A stretch of 64,000 bases of DNA from Dugong dugon (Eukaryota > Chordata > Mammalia > Sirenia > Dugongidae), in NCBI GenBank assembly GCA_030035585.1, contig CM057462.1:139712734-139776733 (forward strand), given 5' to 3'. A model generated the notes under the pieces. The model saw only the letters and a list, made by a program, of their open reading frames with translations, did no database searches and was not told where the DNA came from. The translations under genes and the position numbers were made by a program. Below are positions 43,584-55,399 of the stretch, piece by piece. Within the stretch, counting starts at the first letter, position 1. The number at the start of each line of letters is the position of its first letter.

Positions 43584-44955
43584 CATTCTTCTTTTACTTC
43601 ATCATTTCTTCCTTTTGCTTTAGCTACTCAAAGTTTAAGAGCAAGTTTCAGAGACTCTTCTGACATCCATTATGGTCTTTTCTTTCTTTCCTGTCTTTTT
43701 AATGACCTCTTGCTTTCTTCGTATATGTCTTTGATGTCATTCCACAACTCGTCTGGTCTTCAGTCATTAGTGTTCAAGGCATCAAATCGATTCTTGAGAT
43801 GGTCTCTAAATTCAGGTGCGATATAGTCAAGGTCATACTTTGGCTCTTGTGGACTTGATCTAATTTTCTTCAGTTTCAACTTGAACTTGCATATGAGCAA
43901 TTGATGGCCCCTGTTCTGCAGTAGGCCTCTGGCCTTGTTCTGGCTGATGATATTGAGCTTTTCCATCATCTCTTTCCACAGACGTAGTCGATTTGATTCC
44001 TGTGTATTCCATCTGGTGAGATCCATGTGTATAGTTGACGTTTATGCTGGTGAAAAAAGGTATTTGCAATGAAGAAGTCGTTGGTCTTGCAAAATTTTAT
44101 CATGTGCTCTTCGGCATCGTTTCTGTCAACAAGGCCATATTTTCCTACTACGGATCCTTCTTCATTTCCAAATTTCACATTCCAATCATCAGTAATTATC
44201 AATGCATACTGATTGTATGTTTGATCAATGTCAGACTGCATAAGCTGGTAAGAATCTTCAGTTTCTTTATCTTTGGCCTTAGGGGTTGATGTGTAAATTT
44301 TAATAATAGTCTTATTAACTGGTCTTCCTTGTAGGTATATGGATATTATCCTATCACTGACAGCATTGTACGTCAGGATAGATCTTGAAATTTTTTTTGA
44401 TGATGAATGCAATGCCATTCCTTTTCAGGTTGTCATTCCTGGCATAGTAGACTATACAATTGTCAGATTCAAAATGGCCAATACCAGTCCATTTCAGCTT
44501 ACTAATGCCTAGGATATCAATGTTTATGCCTTCCATTTAATTTTTGATGATTCCCAATTTTCCTAGATTCATACTTCGTACATTCCATGTTCTGATTATT
44601 AATGAATGTTTGCAGTGGTTTCTTCTCATTTTGGGTTTTGCCACATCAGCAAATGTAGGTCCCAAAAGCACGACTCCATCCACATTATTAAGTTGACTCT
44701 GCTTTGGGAAGGCAGCTCTTCCCCAGTCGTCTTTTGAGCACCTTCCAACTTGGAGAGCTCATCTTCCGGGACTATATCAGACAATGTTCCCTTGCTATTC
44801 ATAAGGTTCTCACTGGCTAATCCTTTTCAGAAGTAGATTGCCAGGTCCTTCTTCCTAGTCTGTCTTAGTCTGGAAGCCTAGCTGAAACCTGTCCACCACG
44901 AGTGAACCTGCTTGTATCTGAATACTGGGGGCATAGCTTCCACCATTACAGCAAC
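43584..44955 (-). mobile_element. RTE LINE, 5'UTR and endonuclease half, inverted
   Basis: The RTE 5' end is at the right ('acctgtccaccacgagtgaa', 'gcatagcttccaccattaca', about 44,885-44,955). Moving left come the endonuclease domain and, at 43,584-43,650, the linker between endonuclease and reverse transcriptase. It sits head-to-head with the plus-strand 3' half that starts at about 44,960. The duplication agggtaat (43576-43583 and 46575-46582) encloses both halves, so they arrived as one insertion. Confidence 0.95.
43760..44536 (-). pseudogene. RTE APE-type endonuclease remnant
   Basis: Pieces in order: 'MEGINIDILGISKLKWTGIG', 'YNAVSDRIISIYLQGRPVNK', 'YALIITDDWNVKFGNEEG', 'IANTFFHQHKRQLYTWISPD', 'GIHRNQIDYVCGKR', then in another frame 'YDLDYIAPEFRDHLKNRF'. 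The expected catalytic Glu of 'ISELKW' reads Lys, and the usual 'GDWN' reads 'DDWN'. At least two frame breaks. APE-type endonuclease nicks target DNA in non-LTR retrotransposition; this copy cannot. Confidence 0.92.
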
Positions 44956-46574
44956 AGGAAGCAGGAAGCATCAAAAGAAGACGGAAAGAATACACAAAAT
45001 TATTATACCAAAAAGAATCGGTCGACGTTCAATCATTTCAAGAGGTAACATAAGATCAGGAACTGATGGTATTGAAGGAAGAAGTCCAGGCTACATTGAA
45101 GGCACTGGTGAAAAACAAGGCTCCAGGAACTGATGGAGTATCAATTGAGATGTTTCAACAAATGGATGCAATGCCGGAAGTGCTTACTCATCTATGCCAA
45201 GAAATTTGGAAGACAGCTACCTGGCCAACTGACAGGAAGAGATCTGTATTTATGCCTATTCCCAAGAAAGGTGATCCAACCAAATTTGGAAATTATCAAA
45301 CAATATCATTGATATCACACGCAAGTAAAATTTTGCCGACGATCCTTCAAAAGAGGCTGCAGAAGTGTATTGGCAGGGAACTGCCAGAAATTCAGGCCAG
45401 ATTCAGAAGAGGACGTGGAACTGGGGATGTCATTGCTGGTATCAGATGGATCTTGGCTGAAGGTAGAGAATACCAGAAAGATGTTTACTTGTGTTTTATT
45501 GACGCTTGTGACTGTGTGGATCATAACAAATTATAGACAGCATTTAGAGGAATGAGAATTCCAGGACACTTAATTGTGCTCATGAGGAACATGTACATAG
45601 ATCAAGGGGGAGTTGTTCAAACAGAAAAAGGGAATACTGCATGGTTTAAAGTCAGGAAAGGTGTGCATCAGGGTTGTATCCTTTCACCATACCTATTCAT
45701 TCTGTTTGCTGAGCAAATAATCTGAGAAGCTGGACTATATGAAGAAGAATACAGCATCAGGACTAGAGGAAGACTCTATAACAACCTGCGATATGCAGAC
45801 GACACAACCTTGCTTGCTGAAAGTGAAGAGGACTTGAAGCACTTACTAATGAAGATCAAAGACCACAGCCTTCAGTATGGATTACACCTCAACATAAAGA
45901 AGACAAAAATCTTCACAACTGGACCAATAAGCAACATCATGATAAACGAGGAAAAGATTGAAGTTGTAAAAGATTTCATTTTACTTGGATCCACAATCAA
46001 CACCCATGGAAGTAGCAGTCAAGAAATCAAAAGACGCATTGTACTGGGGAAATCTGCTGGAAAAGACCTCTTTAAAGTATTGAAAAGCAAAGATGTCACC
46101 TTGAAGACTAAGGTGTGCCTGACCAAAGCCATGGTGTTTTTAATCACGTCGTATGCATGTGAAAGCTGGACAATGAATAAAGAAGACCTAAGAAGAATTG
46201 ATGCCTTTGAATTGTGGTGTTGGTGAAGAATATTGAATATACCATGGACTGCCAGAAGAATGATCAAATCTATCTTGGAAGAAGTACAATCAGAATGGTC
46301 CTTAGAAGCAAGGAGGGCAAGACTATGTCTTACATGCTTTGGACATGTCGGGAGGGATCAGTCCCTGGAGAAGGACATCACGCTTGGTAGAGGGTCAGCA
46401 GAGAAAGAGGAAGACCCTCAACGAGATGAATTAACACAGTGGCTGCAAGGAAGGGTTCAGGCATAACAATGATTGTTAGCATGGTGCAGGACTAGGCAGT
46501 GTTTCATTCTGTTGTGCACAGGGTCGCTATGAGTTGGAATCGACTTGATGACACCTAACAACAAGAACAACAAC
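44956..46574 (+). mobile_element. RTE LINE, RT half and 3' end
   Basis: Starts inside the linker ('gcaggaagcatcaaaagaag', 44,960), runs through the reverse transcriptase and C-terminal region, and ends with the RTE tail 'gacacctaacaacaagaac'. About 220 bases of linker are missing between this start and the left end of the inverted half, which is typical of the small losses at twin-priming junctions. Confidence 0.95.
45066..46466 (+). pseudogene. RTE reverse transcriptase remnant, YADD present
   Basis: 45066-45536: 'MVLKEEVQATLKALVKNKAP', 'CQEIWKTATWPTDRKRSVFM', 'PIPKKGDPTKFGNYQTISLI', 'IQARFRRGRGTGDVIAGIRW', 'CFIDACDCVDHNKL' (motif A). The frame breaks, then near 45,785 'RYADDTTLLAESEEDLKHLL' keeps the catalytic YADD. 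45810-46226 continues to 'SYACESWTMNKEDLRRIDAF' and 'ELWCW'. 46233-46466 holds the C-terminus ('SILEEVQSEWSLEARRARL'). At least three interruptions. Confidence 0.93.
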
Positions 46575-46582
46575 AGGGTAAT

Positions 46583-47364
46583 TGTGGTGAACAGTCTTGC
46601 TGTGGGCCAGTTAGGCTCAAAGCCCTACACAATTGAGGTTAAGACTCTCAGAAATGACGTTAGAAATATACATAAAATTACATAGACCAAGAAAGAAGAA
46701 ACTTCATTGTCAAATAGAAGAGCAAAAGTGTGCAAAAATATAGAAATATTTAATGTAACAAGTCATTTTATACTTGAATTCCTCCCCCATTTATGCTGAT
46801 TAGTTTTGAAATGTAGTCTTTGATCAATGGCAAGTGAGATACTATATGACTAACCGTGTCGACATTATACATTTTTAGATTAGAGAGAGAGAGAGAACTA
46901 TTGATCTAATTGAGAAAATATTCTGAGAATACTAATTTTGTCTCTATCACTTCTCTTGAAAATCTACTAGCATGTAAAAAATTGTGATTTTTATAACCTA
47001 TAACTCCAATTCAGGCTTGAGAAATACAGTTAACATTTTGCTGGTGACACAAAGCTGTTTATTTTGAAATATTTACTTAGAGGTTGTCTAAAAAAATTTC
47101 CAGAAATATTTATTTTTTATTTCATATGAAATGATGATTAAAAGGTAACTTTTTTTTCCTCTGTGATAGAAGCAGTAATAGTAATTGTAGAAGATTTAGA
47201 CAAAGTCATATAAAGACAGAATAAAAACCTTACCAACGATCAGAAGGGTAGTATTTTAACATATCCGTGCAACACATAAGTTATTTCTAAGTACTTTTTG
47301 TATCTCACACTTAAAGAATTAGATATCCTAATTTGATACAAATAGTAATAAGAGTTAGTATTAT
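46583..47364. other. Non-genic sequence
   Basis: Short GA tract near 46,881-46,896. Otherwise AT-rich with nothing recognised. Confidence 0.5.
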
Positions 47365-47535
47365 TGATTTTGCTGCCAGATATGCTGCAGTCACTTTATA
47401 TGCAGTATCTCATTCATTGTACAAAATACTCTGATGAGGTAGATAATATTATGTTCTTCATTTGTCAGATAAGGACAGTGATGTACAGAGAAGTTAAGTA
47501 ACCCACTCACCCAATGTCACTGAGTTAATGAGTAG
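47365..47535 (-). mobile_element. MIR SINE, left fragment (split)
   Basis: Antisense MIR: 'gcagtatctcattcattgta', 'tctgatgaggtagataatat', 'gacagtgatgtacagagaag', 'ttaagtaacccactcaccca'. It continues after the RTE at about 49,475. Confidence 0.8.
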
Positions 47536-49468
47536 CATTCTTTTTGAGTTGTGGGATGATACCAAAACATCATATATGAAGAAAGCAAAAGGTCATTAAA
47601 AAGACAGGAAAGAAAGAAAATGCAAAAATGGATGTCAAAAGGTTCTGAAAGTTGCTCTTGAACGTAGAGTAGCTAAAGTGAAAGGAAGAAATGAAGAAGT
47701 AAAAGAGTGAAAAGAAAATTTCAAAAGGCAGCTCGAGAAGACATAGTAAAGTATTATAATGAATTGTGCAAAGACTTGGAGTTAGAAAACCAAAAGGGAA
47801 GAACAAGCTCAGCATTTCTCAAGCTGAAAGAACTGAAGAAAAAATGAAAGCCTCAAGTTGAAATATTGAAGGATTCTATGGGCAAAATATGGAACAATGC
47901 AGGAAGCATCAAAAGAAGATGGAAGAAATACACTAAGGCACTGTACAAAAAAGAGTTGGTTGACGTTCAACTATTTCAAGAGGTAGCATATGATCAAGAA
48001 CCCATGATACTGAAGGAAGTCCAGGCTGCACTGAAGGCATTGGTAAAAACAAGCCTCCAGGAATTGACAGAAAATCAATTGAGATGTTTCAACAAATAGA
48101 TGCAATACTGGAAGAACTCACTAGTCTATATTAAGAAATTTGGAAGAGAGCTACCTGGCCAACCAGGTGGAAGAGATCCATCTTTGTGCCCATTCCAAAG
48201 ACGACTATCCAACAGAATACAGAAATTATTGAATGATATCATTAATATCACATGCAAGTAAAATCTTGCTGAAGATAATTCAAAAGTGGTTGCAGTAGTA
48301 CATCAACAGGGAACTGTTAGAAATTCAAGTCAAATTAGAGGAGGAGGTGGAAAGAAGGATATCATTGCTGATGTCAGATGAATTTTGATTGAAAGCAGAA
48401 AGATTTTTACCTGTGTTTTATTAACTATGAAGTTATTAAATTGTGTAGATCATAACAAATTGTGGATATAATGCTGCAAAGAATGGGAATTTCGGAACAC
48501 TTAATTGTACCTGTGCTGAACTTGTACATAGATGAACAGGCAGTCGTTCAAACAAAACAAGGGAATACTGTGTGATTTAAAATCAGAGACGGTGTGTGTC
48601 AGGGCTGTATCCTTTCACCATACTTATTCAGTCTGCATGCTGAGCAATTAATCTGAGATGCTGGAGTATATGAAGAAAAAGGTGGCATCAGGTTTGGAGG
48701 AACACTCATTAACAACCTGTGCAGATGACACAACCTAGCTTCCTGAAAGTTAAGAGGACTTGAAACAATTACCAATGAAGATCAAAGACTACAGCCTTCA
48801 GTACGGATTACACCTCAACATAAAGAAAACAAAAATCCTCACATCTGGACCAATAAGCAACATCATGGTAAACGGAGAAAATATTGAAGTTGTCAAGGAT
48901 TTAATTTTCCTTGGATCAACAGTCAATGCCCATGGAAGCTTCAGTCAAGAAATCAAAGAACGTGTTGCATTGGGCAGTTCTGCTGCAAAAGATTCCTTTA
49001 AAGCGTTAAAAAAGCAAAGACGTCACTTTGAAGACTAAGGTGCACCTGAACCAAGCCATGGTATTTTCAGTCACCTCATACGCATGTGAAAGCTGGACAG
49101 TGAATAAGGAAGACCAAAGAAGAATTGATGCATTTGAGTTAAGTTTTGATGAAGAATAGTGAATGTACCATGGACTGCCAGAAGAACAAATAAGTCTGTC
49201 TTCGAAGAAGGATAGCTGAATGCTCTTTGGATGCAAGTATGGCAAGACTTCCTCTCAAGTACTTTGAACATGTCACCAGTAGGGACCAGTCTCTAGAGAA
49301 AGACAGTGAAAAAGAGAAAGATCTTCAGCAAGACGGATTGACACAGTGGCTGCAACAACGGGCTCAAACCTGGTGACGATTGTGAGGATGGTGCAGGACC
49401 AGGCAGTGTTTTGTACTGTTGTTCATAAGGCTGCTATGAGTCGGGGCCAACCTGAAGGCACATAACAA
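47536..49468 (+). mobile_element. RTE LINE, 5'-truncated, inserted in MIR
   Basis: Starts at the end of the endonuclease ('gagttgtgggatgatacc'), continues through linker, reverse transcriptase and 3' end ('aggcacataacaaaagtaac'). No long frame survives except 48760-49038 ('LQYGLHLNIKKTKILTSGPI', 'VVKDLIFLGSTVNAHGS'). The YADD-box region has lost bases (near 48,720). More decayed than the inverted RTE just upstream, so older. Confidence 0.94.
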
Positions 49469-49474
49469 AAGTAA

Positions 49475-49552
49475 CAGAGGGGAGTTAGGATAAGGATCCA
49501 GCTCCAGAGCTTAAGTTCAGAGCTGCTGTCTAAATAACATTATATTGCTTCC
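49475..49552 (-). mobile_element. MIR SINE, right fragment (split)
   Basis: 'ggataaggatccagctccag', 'agcttaagttcagagctgct', 'attatattgcttcctg' is the antisense remainder of the MIR interrupted at 47,535. Confidence 0.65.
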
Positions 49553-49559
49553 TGTTATA

Positions 49560-49945
49560 GACTAATTCATTAAAATCTGTTTCTAAATACATTTTAATGT
49601 ATTTAGTATAATATAATGTGTTTAGGTATGTGTACAACAACATGCCTAAACTTAATTTTATTATTAAATAATTTGGCTATTTTTAATTTGTCACTATTAT
49701 AAATAATATTCCAACAAAAATATTCATTAGCAAGTTTTGTCATCATTTTGCATTATGTTTTAGAACTAATTAATAAAAATAGATTTAATATGTCAAAGGG
49801 TATAAATACGTTTAGAGATTTTAAGATTTGCTGAATTATTTTCCAAAAATATTGTAATGACTTACGCTCCCACCAGCAAAGATAGTGACTGCACATTTTC
49901 CTGCAGCTTTACTAGTGCTTCACTGCAATTTGAAGAAAGCTAGAG
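49560..49945 (-). mobile_element. Old L1M LINE, antisense fragment
   Basis: Antisense L1 3'-region phrases: 'cactattataaataatattc', 'atatgtcaaagggtataaat', 'attattttccaaaaatattg', 'cttacgctcccaccagcaaa'. Highly diverged. Confidence 0.7.
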
Positions 49946-50756
49946 AGTTTTCTGTTTCTGCTTTGCAATGAGGGTGTTTGATTTCCTTTTCTGTTTCATA
50001 AATCTTCAGTTGCCTACAAAAAAGTTAGACAAGAAAGGTCATGCAAAGCACTCGATTAGGAGTACTTTCTATTTAGGGGAATGTCAATTAGCTGGAAAAT
50101 TTTTTTTAATAAACTCTGATTTGCAGAAAAGAGATTCAAGTTTATTGATTCTGAACCTACAACACTCTTTACTCTTTGATATATAATGTGAAATTAGCAA
50201 AGAAACAGTAATTAGCGATGAACAGTCATGTTACTTCATGAAGATGACTGTGTTTCTGACATACATTTCCCTGTGGAAATGGTGACTCATTTGTGCTGAA
50301 AAGATTATAATGAGAGACAATCACCATGGGAAACGTTTGTGTTACTTCAGAGGATAGGATTTGCTTGCATGCAATAAGCCAAGTTGGTTCTTATTCAACT
50401 GATCTTGATCCCCTCAAGGATACTCAGGAATTATGGAGCATGAATTTGAGGTTACAGATTTTGACATATGTAGTAGTGTTTGCAGCTATGATAGCATCAT
50501 AAAAATTCAGTTTTTTTTTTTTCTTGAAGATGCTACAAATTGTTATACAAGTTTTCCCTGAACGTTTTTCTCATTATAAAAACTTTCCAACAGGCATTCT
50601 ATTTAGGAGTAAAGTTGGAGTAAAGATAGAATTCAAAAAAAAAAAAAAAAAAAAAAGGAAAAGGCACTGAAAATAAATTACGAAATATCTCTCAGAATAA
50701 TATTTTTTGGAAATGATTGCCAAAAGTAGTAATATTACCACCGAGGGCATGGAGGA
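49946..50756. other. Non-genic sequence
   Basis: A T-run near 50,511-50,522 and a 22-base A-run (50,635-50,656). No repeat or exon recognised. Confidence 0.5.
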
Positions 50757-51182
50757 CATTTGGACTCAATGGGTCCTTGTCTTTGTCTTGTAAGAATAGA
50801 CAAAGAAGATAATTTTGGGGTTCACCTCTAACAGGTTTATCTTACTTGTGACAAGTAAAAGGAGTCAGTCAGGGCTCATACCTCTCCAAAAGACTGGATA
50901 GCAAGAGAAGCAAGGCTAGGGCTTATATGGGTTTGATGGGGACAATAAAGCATTGAATATTCAGTGGTTTCTTCGAAGGAGCTGGAACTCCTTGGGATGG
51001 TAGTGCATACTAATTGGGTTGCGCATGCATCTGGTATCCAAGATGGAACCTGCTGATATTCAAGATGGAGTCCTCTCAGCAGCTCTCGGCATCATTTATT
51101 ATGGAATGTGGGATATGGCGCAGGAGCGCTGATCTTCTGTATTACTTAGCCCCCTTCGGTGGGCCAAAATAGCAGTCACACT
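50757..51182 (-). mobile_element. Probable retroviral LTR fossil, class uncertain
   Basis: On the minus strand it begins 'tgtgactgctattttggccc' and has LTR-like content: paired 'ccatcttg' motifs, a 'gccctagcc' promoter-like GC patch, then 'aagataaacctg'. About 425 bp. No coding remains attached. Named only as LTR-like; no second LTR is visible in the window. Confidence 0.4.
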
Positions 51183-51409
51183 TTGTTCTTCTGCGTGTGC
51201 AGATCCTGTAAGAAGGGGAAAGGGACTAGAAAAACACTAAGGAGGAATTAGTAATTCACGGGTTGTTCTAACCTTATTTTATGTTGACAGGATGTGGTTC
51301 CTGCTTACCCAACTTCTAGGTGGTAGTCTTTTAACAGCTCTTTTATTCTGCAGGCACAGTTAACCCTATCTGTCTCAGTAACTAGCACAACTTTTTCTTG
51401 TGAGTTTAC
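51183..51409. other. Non-genic sequence
   Basis: Nothing recognised. Confidence 0.4.
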
Positions 51410-51565
51410 TCAGTTCCAATCACCACTCCAAGAGCTGTCATTTCATGTAATCATTACAGTGAGCCTGGTAGACATAGCATATATTACACATGTAGAAACA
51501 GAGATTAAGAATGGTGAGTGACTGCCTCCAGCAGTAAGTGGCACCATAGGAATACAGAGCCTGAT
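51410..51565 (-). mobile_element. MIR SINE (ancient, diverged)
   Basis: Antisense MIR-like order: 'catttcatgtaatcattaca', 'catgtagaaacagagattaa', 'agtaagtggcaccatagga', 'cagagcctgatt'. Confidence 0.6.
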
Positions 51566-52140
51566 TTTTTTTTTTTTTTAATTTCAAGTATCTTCATATA
51601 CAAACTCATGAGAGCAAGTTACCTTTTGTAAAATTATGTCTATATTTGGCTTTTAAGAGTTCACCTATTTTGAAATCTCTTTGAGTATGGAATAAACTTT
51701 TCTTCTTATATACATTTTTTGAGGGATGCCATGAGCTGGCATAAAATCCTGCTAGATAAAATCCCAAAGACTCAAAAGATAAAGAAAAATCAATTATCCT
51801 TTCCAATCTGTATTTCTTCCTTTGCTTAAAAAAAATTATATAGCTTCTTTATTTTATGTGCAACATTTTATAACTTCAGGCATTTGATTTCAAACAGATT
51901 TCATTTTTATTGTCTTCTAAAGAATCATTTTAAATTCCAAGCAAATAATGTTTTGCTCAACATCCATTTTATGTAGGGAAGACCTCTGGTTGCACAGTGT
52001 TGTTTATTAACATCTCTCTAAATCAATAATCAAAGGTTTCACTTGCTTGTTTATTTTCATATTCCTCTTCTTTAAAATGACTTCTACTTAAGTTGTCATC
52101 TTTTATTAAAAACTTCAATGCATGAAGCTGTGAACTTTCT
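51566..52140. other. Non-genic AT-rich sequence
   Basis: T-run near 51,567-51,579. Nothing else recognised. Confidence 0.5.
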
Positions 52141-52622
52141 TGTCATGGATTGAATTATGTCCCCTAAAAAACGTATGTATCGATTTGGCTAGGCCATGAT
52201 TCCTGGTATTGTGTGATTTTTCCCATGTGTTGTAAATCCTGCCTCTATGATGTTAATGAGGGATGGTGGGCTGCAGTTGTGTTAGTGAGGCAGGACTCAA
52301 TCTACAACATTGGATTGTGTCTTGAGGCAATGTGTTGAGGTATAAAAGAGAGAAAGGAGCAGAGAGACAGGGGGACCTCATACCACCAGCAAAGCAGTGC
52401 CAGGAACAGAGCGTGTCCTTTGGACATGGGGATCCTGTGCGGAGAAGCTCCTAGTCCAGGGGAATATCAGTGAGAAGGCCAACAGAGAGAGAAAGCCTTC
52501 CCCTGGAGGTGACACCCTGAGTTTGGACTTTTAGCCTACTTTACTGTGAGAGAATAAATTTCTCTTTGTTGAAGTTAGCCACTTGTGGTACTTCTGTTAT
52601 AGCAGTCCTAGATGACTAAGAC
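52141..52622 (+). mobile_element. ERVL-MaLR solo LTR (MLT1/MST-like fossil)
   Basis: Sense LTR from 'tgtcatggattgaattatgt' and 'cccctaaaaaacgtatgt' through 'gagaaggccaacagagagag' and 'gagagaataaatttctcttt' (AATAAA near 52,552) to the end 'agcagtcctagatgactaag' and CA at 52,622. About 482 bp, TG...CA ends, and near-matching 5-bp flanks (tttct/tttgt). No internal region. It looks like a nearly complete solo LTR. Confidence 0.88.
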
Positions 52623-53179
52623 ATTTGTATTTTTAATTTTCTGGCAATCTTTCTTGGTAGTCCCTTTTCTAATACGTCAGTCCACCATTATATTCACTTG
52701 ATCAAACAGGAAATCTCTATCTTTGACATTTTTATTTAAGTTTTTAAAATTTTTATCTAAATTTTACTATGTCTACACACCAAGACAATGAAGAAATTAA
52801 GTTTTTAACTGTCTATATTTGTTAATTTAGATGCTATAGAAAGCCAAACTAGATAATTCAAAGATCCCCAGAACATAATTATTTTTGGCAAATATTATAT
52901 GTAATTTGGTTTAATCCCAATAAAGTTATCTTTCTCTTATTAAAAATATATATGTATGAGGTGCTAATTACCATAAATTATACAGGAAATTGCATTAAAA
53001 GTTGTCTTTTATTTATTTTTATTTCTAAAACTATAGATATTATATTGAGTGATATGATTGCTTAGAGTGATTTAATAAACTAACTAATAAGTATTCAATA
53101 AAGTTATTGAATCGAATGGAATCAGCGGACAAAAAACATTTGTAGCACTACATACTGAGCATGAATTTAAAGGGATACT
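52623..53179. other. Non-genic AT-rich sequence
   Basis: Nothing recognised in about 550 bases. Confidence 0.5.
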
Positions 53180-53371
53180 TGTTGTTGTTGATGCTGAGTT
53201 CCATCAAGTCGGTTCCCACTCACAGCAATCCTATGATGGTCTGTTTTGCAGTCTGCCCTTGGCCTTGTTCTGACTGATGCTATCGAGCTTCTCCATTGTC
53301 TCTTTCCACAGATGTAGTTGATTTGATTCCTGTGTATTCTATCTGGCGAGGTCCACATGTATGTTGTTGTT
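53180..53371 (-). mobile_element. Mini-RTE: 3' tail joined to endonuclease segment
   Basis: On the plus strand, the RTE antisense tail (to about 53,232, 'cactcacagcaatcctatg') is followed directly by an endonuclease segment ('gcccttggccttgttctgac', 'cacagatgtagttgatttga', 'ggcgaggtccacatgtat'). The frame 53167-53358 (minus) reads 'RIHRNQINYICGKRQWRS'. The reverse transcriptase is absent. The tail of a second, near-full-length RTE begins immediately to the right. Confidence 0.9.
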
Positions 53372-53466
53372 AGATGACATCGTGTCTGTTCCAGCTCATA
53401 GCGGCCCTATGTACAAAAGAAGGAAACGCTGCCTGATTCTGTGCCATCATCACAATTATTGTTATG

Positions 53467-55179
53467 CTAGAGCCTATTGTTGCAGACACTGTACTGTGTC
53501 AGTTCATCTCTTTGAGGGTTTTTGTCTCTTTCATTGACCCTCAACTTTACCAAGCATGATGTCCTCCTCCAGGAACTGTCCCTCCTGATAACATGTTCAA
53601 AGTATGTGAGAGGAAGTTTTGCCATCCCTGCTTCTAAGGAACATTCTGGCTGTACTTCTTCCAAGACAGAGTTGTTTGTTCTTCTGGCAGTCCATGGTAT
53701 GTTCAGTATTCTTCTTCAACACCGTAATTCAAAGGCATCAGTTCTTCTTCGATCTTCCTTATTCACGGTCCAGCTTTCGAATGCAGATGAGACATTGAAA
53801 ATACCATGGCTTGGGTCAGGCACACCTTAGTCCTTAAAAAACAAAAACAAAAACAAAAAAACAAACCCTTATACTTTTTAACACTTTAAAGAGGTCTTTT
53901 GTAGCAGATTTGCCCAATGCAATACACCGTTTCATTTCTTGACCGCTGCTTCTGTGGGTGTTAATTGTGAATCAAAGTAAAATGAAAACCTTGACAACTT
54001 CAATATTTTCTCCATTTATCATGGTGTTGCTTATTGGTTCAGTTGTGAGGATTTTTGTTTTCTTTATGTTGAGGTATAATCCATACCAAAGGCTGTAGTC
54101 TTTGATCTTCATCAATAAGTGCTTTAAGTCTTCTTCGCTTTCAGCAAGCAAGGTTGTGTCATCTGCATATGGCAGGTTGTTATTGAGTCTTCCTCTAATC
54201 CTGATGCTGTATTCTTCTTCATATAGTCCAGCTTCTCGGCTTATTTGCTCAGCATGCAGATTGAATAAATATGGTGAAAGGATGCAACCTCGATGCACAC
54301 CCTTCCTGATTTTAAACCACATGATATCACCTTGTTCTGTTTTAATGACTGCCTCTTGGTCTATGTACAGGTTCCTCATGAGCACAATTAAGTGTTCTGG
54401 AATTCTCATTCTCTGTAATGTTGTCCATACTTTGTTATGATCCACACACTTCAATCCCTTTGCACAGTCAATGAAACACAGGTAAAAATCTTTCTTGTAT
54501 TTTCTGCTTTCAACCAGATCCATCTGACATCAGCAATGATATCCTTTGTTCTATGTCCTCTTCTGAATCTGGCTTGAAGTTCTAGCACTTCCCAGTCTAT
54601 GTACTGTTACAACTGCTTTTGAATGATCTTCAGCAAAATTTTTCTTGCATGTGATATTAATAAGATTGTTTGATAATTTCCACATTCTATTGGATCACCT
54701 TTTTTTGAATGGACACACATATAGTTCTCTTCCAGTTGGTTGGCCAAGTAGTTGTCTTCCAAATTTCTTGGCATAGATGAGTGAGCACTTCTGGCACTGC
54801 ATCGGTTTGTTGAAACATATCAAATGGTATTCCCATCAATTCCTGGAGCCTTGTTTTTTGCCAATGCCTTCAGTGCAGCTTGGACTTCTTCCTTCAGTAT
54901 CATGCGTTCTTGATCATAGATTACCTCCTGAAATTGTTGAAAATCAAGCAATTCTTTTTGGTACAATGACTCAGTGTATTTCCTAAGTCTTCTTTTGATG
55001 ATTCCTGCATTGTTTAATATTTTGCCCTTAGAATCTTTCAATATTGCAACTTGAGGCTTGAATTTTTGATTCAGTTCTTTCAGCTTGAGAAATGCCGAGC
55101 ATGTTCCTCCCTTTTGATTTGTTAACTCCGGATCTTTACACGTTTCATTATAATACTTTACTTTGTCTTCTTGGGCCAC
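53467..55179 (-). pseudogene. RTE reverse transcriptase and C-terminus remnant
   Basis: Reading 5' to 3' on the minus strand: 55179-54820 linker and RT start ('YYNETCKDPELTNQKGGTC', 'YTESLYQKELLDFQQFQEV', 'VQAALKALAKNKAPGIDG'). 54523-53972 holds 184 codons of palm: 'YLCFIDCAKGLKCVDHNKVW', 'WFKIRKGVHRGCILSPYLFN', 'NNNLPYADDTTLLAESEEDL' (catalytic YADD intact). 53664-53467 C-terminus ('EEVQPECSLEAGMAKLPLTY'). Breaks lie between these pieces (at about 54,800-54,530 and 53,970-53,700). Confidence 0.93.
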
Positions 55180-55399
55180 CCTTTGAAATCTTCAGTTCTT
55201 TTACTTAATCATTTCTTATGTTCACTTTGGCTACTCGAAGTTCAAGAGCAAGTTTCAGAGTCTCTTCTGACATCCATTTTGATCTTCTCTTTCTTTCCTG
55301 TCTTTTTAATGACCTTTTGCTTTCTTCATGTATCATGTCTTAGATGTCACCCCACAACTCGTCTGGTCTTCAGTCATTAATGTTCAATGCACCAGAGCT

